Below, one piece after another: positions 59,941-64,000 of a stretch of 64,000 bases of DNA. Origin of the DNA: Curtobacterium sp. MMLR14_010 (GTDB taxonomy: Bacteria; Actinomycetota; Actinomycetes; Actinomycetales; Microbacteriaceae); contig NZ_MJGV01000046.1 of NCBI RefSeq assembly GCF_001865015.1, positions 679,735-743,734 of the forward strand. The letters are read 5' to 3'. Within the stretch, counting starts at the first letter, position 1. Every line of letters begins with the position of its first letter. A program made the position numbers and the translations under genes. The notes beneath the pieces are model-generated. The model did no database searches. It was given only the letters and a program-made list of their open reading frames with translations, and was not told where the DNA came from.

Positions 59941-61500
59941 ATGAACGAGAACCAGAACCCCGACGCCGAACCGGGCACCACGCCGATCGACGCGCAGGCC
60001 GGCGCGCCCCGCGCCTCGTGGGACGCACCGCACGCCGACCGGTCGACGCTCCGACCCGCCTACGCCTTCGACGGCTCGGGCCCCTACCTCTACGGCCCGG
60101 ACGGCTCCGGCCCGTACGCCTACACGCACGACGGCCACGGCCCGTACCTGATCGGCAGCCCGGCCCTCGCCGGCACGGCCACCTGGTCGCACGCCGCGCA
60201 GCACGGCACGCCGTACGGCGCCGCACACCCCGCCGACACGACCGGCTGGAGCGGTGCGTTCGGGGCTCGTCCGGGCACGTCGAAGCGCCGCCGCCTCGGG
60301 CTGATGATCGGCTCCGGTGTCGCGGCCCTCGCGATCGTCGGGGCAGCCGGCGGCACCGCACTCGGACTGTCCTCGCACGGCACGCGGACCACGTCGAGCC
60401 AGTCGCAGGGCTCCACGACCCTGCCCGGCACCGGCACCGGCAGCGGGTCCGGCACCGGCACCGACGGCAGCGGCACGAACGGCTTCACCGTCCCGGGCGA
60501 CGGAACGGGCGGCGGAACGGGCAGCGGCACCGACGGCAGCGGCACCGGCAGCGGGTCGGGCAGCAGCACCGGCACCCAGTCCCCCGCCACGGCCGCGACC
60601 GCCGCCCAGAAGAAGGGCGTCGTCACGATCAACACGATCCTGAACTACGACGCCGCCTCGCAGGCCGCCGGCACCGGGATGGTCCTGACGTCCGACGGCA
60701 CGATCCTGACGAACAACCACGTCATCCAGGGCGCGACGAGCATCAGCGTCACCGACGAGACCACCGGCAAGGAGTACGACGCCGAGGTCGTCGGCGCCGA
60801 CGCCACGAACGACGTCGCCGTCCTCAAGCTCAAGGACGCCTCCGGGCTGAGCACGGTCTCGCTCGACGACGACGGGGGTGCGAAGACGGGCGACACCGTC
60901 ACCGACGTCGGCAACGCGGAGGGCACCGGCAACCTGGTCGCCGCCGAGGGCACCGTCACGGCGACGGACCAGGACATCCAGGTGCAGAGCGAGTCCGGCA
61001 CCGGGACCGAGTCCCTCACCGGGCTCATCCAGGTGGCGGCCGACATCGTCTCCGGCGACTCGGGTGGCCCGGTCCTCGACAGCGAGGGCGAGGTCGTCGG
61101 CATGGCGACCGCCGCCTCGTCCGGCAGCTCGGACGTCACCGGGTTCGCGATCCCGATCGCCACCGCGAAGTCGATCGCCCAGAAGATCCTGGCGGGCGAC
61201 GCAACCGGCACGATCACGATCGGGCTCCCGGCGTTCCTCGGGGTGCAGGTGAGCGGGACGGCCACCACGGGTGGCGTCGCGGTCGCGGGCACCGTCGAGG
61301 GCTCCGGTGCCGCCGCGGCCGGGCTGGCCGCCGGGGACACCATCACCTCGGTCGACGGCACGACCGTGACGAGCTCCGACGAACTGACGAAGGTCATCCA
61401 GTCGAAGTCGGTGGGCGACGAGGTGTCGGTCGCCTACACAGACACCACGGGCGCGGCAAGCACCGTCACCGTGACCCTGACCGCAGGCCCCGCCGCCTAG
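59941..61500 (+). CDS. HtrA/DegP-like membrane serine protease with PDZ domain
   Basis: Quality-control protease facing outward. The 519 residues have a cytosolic N terminus with three DGSGPY-type repeats (about 44-71), one helix (about 120-143), a long Gly/Ser/Thr linker (about 162-215), a trypsin-like domain (about 220-410) with His260 in LTNNHVI, Asp291 in TNDVAVLKL and Ser374 in GDSGGPVLDS, and a PDZ domain (about 425-510). The usual HtrA motif GNSGGP is GDSGGP here. ATG with GGAG upstream. Its stop overlaps the stop of the next, convergent gene. Confidence 0.92.
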   Translation: MNENQNPDAEPGTTPIDAQAGAPRASWDAPHADRSTLRPAYAFDGSGPYLYGPDGSGPYAYTHDGHGPYLIGSPALAGTATWSHAAQHGTPYGAAHPADTTGWSGAFGARPGTSKRRRLGLMIGSGVAALAIVGAAGGTALGLSSHGTRTTSSQSQGSTTLPGTGTGSGSGTGTDGSGTNGFTVPGDGTGGGTGSGTDGSGTGSGSGSSTGTQSPATAATAAQKKGVVTINTILNYDAASQAAGTGMVLTSDGTILTNNHVIQGATSISVTDETTGKEYDAEVVGADATNDVAVLKLKDASGLSTVSLDDDGGAKTGDTVTDVGNAEGTGNLVAAEGTVTATDQDIQVQSESGTGTESLTGLIQVAADIVSGDSGGPVLDSEGEVVGMATAASSGSSDVTGFAIPIATAKSIAQKILAGDATGTITIGLPAFLGVQVSGTATTGGVAVAGTVEGSGAAAAGLAAGDTITSVDGTTVTSSDELTKVIQSKSVGDEVSVAYTDTTGAASTVTVTLTAGPAA

Positions 61501-62678
61501 GGAGTGAGGAACGCCCGTACGACCGATCGGTACACGTTGGCCGGCGACTCCGCAGCGAACGCGGAGGCGCCGGCCTCCGTGCGTCCGACGCGTGCGAAGC
61601 CGATGCCCTCCGCGTGCACGATCGTCACCGGGGTCGGCCTCCCCGGCCGACGGAGGTACGAGACCGTCCACGGCGCGGCCCAGAACCGTGCCAGCCGCGG
61701 GTCGGCCTCGGCGACGGCGCTCGGCAGCTCAGGCGCGTCGTCCCCACCGGCGAGCCGCCGGTCGAGCAGGTCGGCTCGGAGCGACCCCGTGCGGAACGGG
61801 AAGGTCCACGTCGGGCGCACGCCGAGCCTCCCGGCCGTCAGCGCCACCACGCGCTGCGGCGCGAGCCGCGTGAGGACCGCACCCGTGTCGTCCGGTGCGT
61901 CGACGACGGTGCGGGACCAGGCCTGGAGGCTCGACACGCGTCCGTCGGGCCGGTGCTGTTCCAGCACGGTCGGCTGGGTCTCCGCGACCCACGGCTCGAG
62001 GAGTGCCTGTGTGCCGGCGGGGAGCGTGCCGAAGCGTCCGACGAGGCCCGCGTCCACGAGTTCGCGGCCGCCAGGGGTGCGGAGGAGCGTCGGGTTCCAC
62101 CGTCGGCCGGCGAGGCTCTGCAGGGTGGCGAGGGCCTCTGGTGAGAGTCGGGGGCCGCTGACCACGGTCTGGGCGAGGGGCGCCGGGAGCGGTTCGAGGT
62201 CGCGGGTGGCGCCGGTCGTGACCGGGCCGACGGCGCGGACGGAGTCGAGGACGGCGAACACGAGGTCGTCGGTGTCGGCGAGGCGGGCGAGGGGGCGTTC
62301 GACCGTCACGTCGACGCGGTGCCGGCCGGTGACGAAGAGCAGGTGCGCGCCGATGATGTCGCCGGGGCCGTCGTCCTCCTCGGCGCTGGCGTCGGGGCGG
62401 ACGTACTCGACCAGGCGGGCTGGGGCGCCGACGGTGGTCCAGACGTCGCAGCCGACCAGGAGCAGGCCGTCGACGGAGCCGGGCAGGCGGTCGAGCAGGG
62501 AGGCGTTCTCGTCACCGATGGAGCGGTCGCTCGGGCGGGAGCGCACGGTGACGACGACGTCGTCGCCCACCACGCGGAGGTCCGCCTGCGCCGTGTCCGC
62601 GCGCTGCCAGGAGTCGGGGCGGCGGAGGACGACGCGTGCGGTGCGGTCCTCGGTGCCGAGCGGGACGGGGACTGCCAT
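61497..62678 (-). CDS. Conserved-looking protein of unknown function
   Basis: I do not recognise it. The 393 residues have no signal or membrane helix. An N-terminal part (about 8-140) has alternating strands with RTARVVLRRPDSWQRAD and DGLLLVGCDVWTTVG. A central helical part follows (about 165-220). The C-terminal part (about 230-393) has WTFPFRTGSLRADLLDRR, FWAAPWTVSYLRRPG and a closing NVYRSVVRAFL. Start at 62678: TAGCCT lies 7 nt upstream, a leaderless pattern. It overlaps the htrA stop by 3 bases, end to end. Confidence 0.6.
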   Translation of the reverse strand: MAVPVPLGTEDRTARVVLRRPDSWQRADTAQADLRVVGDDVVVTVRSRPSDRSIGDENASLLDRLPGSVDGLLLVGCDVWTTVGAPARLVEYVRPDASAEEDDGPGDIIGAHLLFVTGRHRVDVTVERPLARLADTDDLVFAVLDSVRAVGPVTTGATRDLEPLPAPLAQTVVSGPRLSPEALATLQSLAGRRWNPTLLRTPGGRELVDAGLVGRFGTLPAGTQALLEPWVAETQPTVLEQHRPDGRVSSLQAWSRTVVDAPDDTGAVLTRLAPQRVVALTAGRLGVRPTWTFPFRTGSLRADLLDRRLAGGDDAPELPSAVAEADPRLARFWAAPWTVSYLRRPGRPTPVTIVHAEGIGFARVGRTEAGASAFAAESPANVYRSVVRAFLTP

Positions 62679-62685
62679 GGGCGCA

Positions 62686-62691
62686 AGGCTA
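62686..62691 (-). promoter_or_regulatory. -10 box for leaderless mRNA of the unknown gene
   Basis: TAGCCT on the minus strand 7 nt before the ATG at 62678. Confidence 0.5.
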
Positions 62692-62757
62692 CGACGGGGC
62701 GGGTGTGGCGGCGGCGGCGGCTCGCCGTGTGGCGCGGCGGCGCGGGTGTTGCACGTG

Positions 62758-62817
62758 GTGCGAGGTTGCGCACCCCGTGCGGCGGAACAGGCTCGCACGG
62801 GGTGGTCGAGCTCGCAC
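62758..62817. repeat. 60-bp palindromic element, copy 2
   Basis: GTGCGAGGTTGCGCACCCCG at the left and GAGCTCGCAC at the right; inner arms CACCCCGTGCG/CGCACGGGGTG are perfect. Same length and layout as 36806-36865. Between two minus-strand genes. Confidence 0.65.
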
Positions 62818-62868
62818 GGGCTGAGCGACCGAGCACCGTGCGGGGTGCGGAGCGCCGGACTGGGACGG

Positions 62869-63129
62869 TCAGCGTGGACGTCGCGGGCGGGGCGCCGGGG
62901 GCGGTGGGACGCGCTTGGCGGCGACGACGTCCTCGAGGGCGACGTCGACGAGGCCCCGGCGGGTGTCCACCGTGACGGAGTCCGACGTCCGTGCGACGAG
63001 GTCCCCGAGGGCGTCGCGCGCTCCCCCGGCGTCGTGCGCCCGGATGACGACCCGCTCCCCGAGCTCCGCGTCCCGCAGCAGCCCGAGTGCCAGTGCCCGC
63101 GCCATGCCCGCCTGCTCGTCCGTGCTCAC
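62869..63129 (-). CDS. Small SH3-like protein related to the Rv0428c N-terminal domain
   Basis: The 86 residues include GERVVIRAHDAGGARDALGDLVART and VDTRRGLVDVALEDVVAAKRVPPPP. That pattern is the small SH3-like domain found in front of GNAT acetyltransferases of the Rv0428c type in actinobacteria. Here it ends in a Pro/Arg tail with no acetyltransferase behind it. The GTG start has TACGCT 6 nt upstream. Function unknown. Confidence 0.65.
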   Translation of the reverse strand: MSTDEQAGMARALALGLLRDAELGERVVIRAHDAGGARDALGDLVARTSDSVTVDTRRGLVDVALEDVVAAKRVPPPPAPRPRRPR

Positions 63130-63135
63130 CCGGGA

Positions 63136-63141
63136 AGCGTA
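63136..63141 (-). promoter_or_regulatory. -10 box for leaderless SH3-like mRNA
   Basis: TACGCT on the minus strand 6 nt before the GTG at 63129. Confidence 0.45.
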
Positions 63142-63167
63142 CGGGCTGCCCCACGCCGAGCGAGCGG

Positions 63168-63230
63168 CATCGAGGGAGCAGAAGACGTCGGATGGGGTCT
63201 GCGCACCCGACGTCTTCTGCTCCCTCGATG
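63168..63230. repeat. Perfect inverted repeat, 24-bp arms
   Basis: Left arm begins CATCGAGGGAGCAGAAGACG (63168-63191), right arm is its exact complement (63207-63230), loop 15 nt. It lies between the two divergent genes for the SH3-like and S4 proteins, clear of both -10 boxes. Confidence 0.8.
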
Positions 63231-63301
63231 GGCGGGCGGGTGGGGCGGGGCGGATGGGCGGACGGGGCAGGCTGGCGGAGCGGGCACGAGGGACGCGCGC
63301 C

Positions 63302-63307
63302 TAGGGT
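63302..63307 (+). promoter_or_regulatory. -10 box for leaderless S4-protein mRNA
   Basis: TAGGGT 6 nt before the ATG at 63314. Confidence 0.5.
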
Positions 63308-63313
63308 GGGGGC

Positions 63314-63676
63314 ATGGACAAGGCCCGGGTGGACAGCTGGATCTGGGCGGTCCGGATCACCAAGACCCGGTCCGCCGCGACGACCGCGTGCAAGGCCGGG
63401 CACGTGAAGGTGAACGGCGAGCGGGCGAAACCGTCGCAGCCGGTGGGCCCCGGGGACGAGGTCCGCGTGCGTCAGGCCGGCTTCGACCGGATCGTGGTCG
63501 TGAAGAGCCTCATCCTCAAGCGCGTCGGCGCGACCGAGGCGGCGAAGCACCTCGACGACCTGACGCCGGCCCGCCTGCCGAAGGAGGAAGCGGGCTTCGT
63601 CCCGATGCGCGAGCGCGGCGCCGGACGCCCGAGCAAGCGGGAGCGCCGCGACCTCGAGAAGCTCCGCGGGTACTAG
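63314..63676 (+). CDS. S4-domain RNA-binding protein (Hsp15/RqcH-partner-like)
   Basis: The 120 residues start MDKARVDSWIWAVRITKTRS and continue with a complete S4 domain (about 4-65: ACKAGHVKVNGERAKPSQPV, GDEVRVRQ) and a basic tail GAGRPSKRERRDLEKLRGY. This is the heat-shock protein 15 type of S4 protein, which binds stalled 50S subunits with nascent chains. No partner gene is close. Start supported by the leaderless box. Confidence 0.88.
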   Translation: MDKARVDSWIWAVRITKTRSAATTACKAGHVKVNGERAKPSQPVGPGDEVRVRQAGFDRIVVVKSLILKRVGATEAAKHLDDLTPARLPKEEAGFVPMRERGAGRPSKRERRDLEKLRGY

Positions 63677-63692
63677 GCGAGCACAGACCCCG

Positions 63693-64000
63693 TCAGACGA
63701 ACCGGACGGTCTGCTGCAGCCGGTCGCGGACGTCGAACACGTCGACTGCGCCCTCGGGCGACCAGATGCCGTTGAGCACCTGCCCGAGCGCACTGCGCCG
63801 CACGACGAACGCCGTGGGCTTCCGCTGCGGGCCGACGAGCTGCACGTCGGTGTCGACCGCGGAGTCCGGCACGACGAGGATCCGCCCCGTGAACCGCACC
63901 CGCGTCTGCTTCTGCACGGCACGCGCGGCGCGCACGAGCTCCTTCACGGGACGCTCCCCCGGCTCGAGCGTCTCGCCGACGATCTCGCCGTGCTCGACGC
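63693..64000 (-). CDS. C-terminal part of a gene cut by the window edge
   Basis: Open minus-strand frame from the window edge to the stop at 63693. The visible 100 or so residues read VEHGEIVGETLEPGERPVK, then ELVRAARAVQKQTRVRFTGR, LVVPDSAVDTDVQLVGP and end VFDVRDRLQQTVRFV. A GTG inside (63947) is not a likely start because similar composition continues upstream. The alternating strand pattern slightly recalls the end of nuclease-related (NERD) proteins, but I cannot support a function. Confidence 0.5.
   Translation of the reverse strand, partial: VEHGEIVGETLEPGERPVKELVRAARAVQKQTRVRFTGRILVVPDSAVDTDVQLVGPQRKPTAFVVRRSALGQVLNGIWSPEGAVDVFDVRDRLQQTVRFV

Overview
The window is very GC-rich chromosomal DNA from an actinobacterium. 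The signs are DivIVA/Wag31, SepF and FtsZ without FtsA, a PknL/Rv2175c/class II DAHP synthase neighbourhood, a GarA/OdhI-type FHA protein beside two MerR genes, a class II NrdR, DUF3040 and DUF3043 proteins, and many GTG/TTG starts. The protein sequences and the unusual MurE specificity motif suggest Microbacteriaceae, possibly Curtobacterium-like. That placement is inference; there is no rRNA in the window to test it. No tRNA, rRNA, CRISPR, prophage or insertion sequence was found. Content is mostly housekeeping.

Layout. 0-7.6 kb: zwf, a cytochrome c oxidase ctaC-ctaD-ctaF operon, an erpA-like Fe-S carrier, an M20 dipeptidase and a DUF3043 membrane protein. 7.6-8.7 kb: a gene-free array of four ~264-bp tandem units, each with two palindromes. 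8.7-37.3 kb: one long minus-strand series, in order of transcription mraZ-rsmH-ftsL-ftsI-murE-murF-mraY-murD-ftsW-murG-murC-ftsQ-ftsZ-yggS-sepF-yggT-divIVA-lspA-RluA family-dnaE-phosphotransferase-hisD-nrdR-pyrD. This is the division and cell wall (dcw) cluster plus its usual actinobacterial tail, and most junctions from murF to ftsQ overlap by 4 bp (ATGA/GTGA). 37.4-48 kb: a polyprenyl diphosphate synthase, an Rv2175c-like DNA-binding protein, a secreted LysM protein, a PASTA kinase (PknL type), class II DAHP synthase, an acyltransferase, glucokinase and a fatty-acyl-CoA ligase. The order resembles the idsA2-Rv2175c-pknL-aroG-fadD15 stretch of Mycobacterium. 48-54.1 kb: a secreted protein of unknown function, peptide deformylase and pyruvate carboxylase. 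54.1-57.6 kb: a ParA-like ATPase, a second repeat-filled gap, two MerR regulators and the FHA protein. 57.7-64 kb: two FecCD siderophore permeases behind a DtxR/IdeR-like box, an HtrA-like protease, an unknown protein, a lone SH3-like protein, an S4 RNA-binding protein and a gene cut by the window edge.

The genes connect mainly through peptidoglycan synthesis and division: precursor ligases, lipid II enzymes, PBP, divisome, DivIVA, an undecaprenyl-type chain synthase family member, a LysM hydrolase candidate and a PASTA kinase. Regulatory sites readable in the sequence support this: a three-box MraZ operator, a shared TCAAC-N6-TTGA dyad upstream of ftsZ and of a MerR gene, and three GTCAC direct repeats upstream of the LysM gene. 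Eight genes have a TANNNT box 6-8 nt before the start codon, which predicts leaderless transcripts.

The least explained material is intergenic: at least four families of palindromes (a 58-64-bp element in two tandem arrays 47 kb apart, a 60-bp element in two places, a 24-bp-arm perfect inverted repeat, and a terminator core GGAGGCCCGGTGCC reused at several gene ends). Nothing in the window is clearly a new defence or biosynthetic system.
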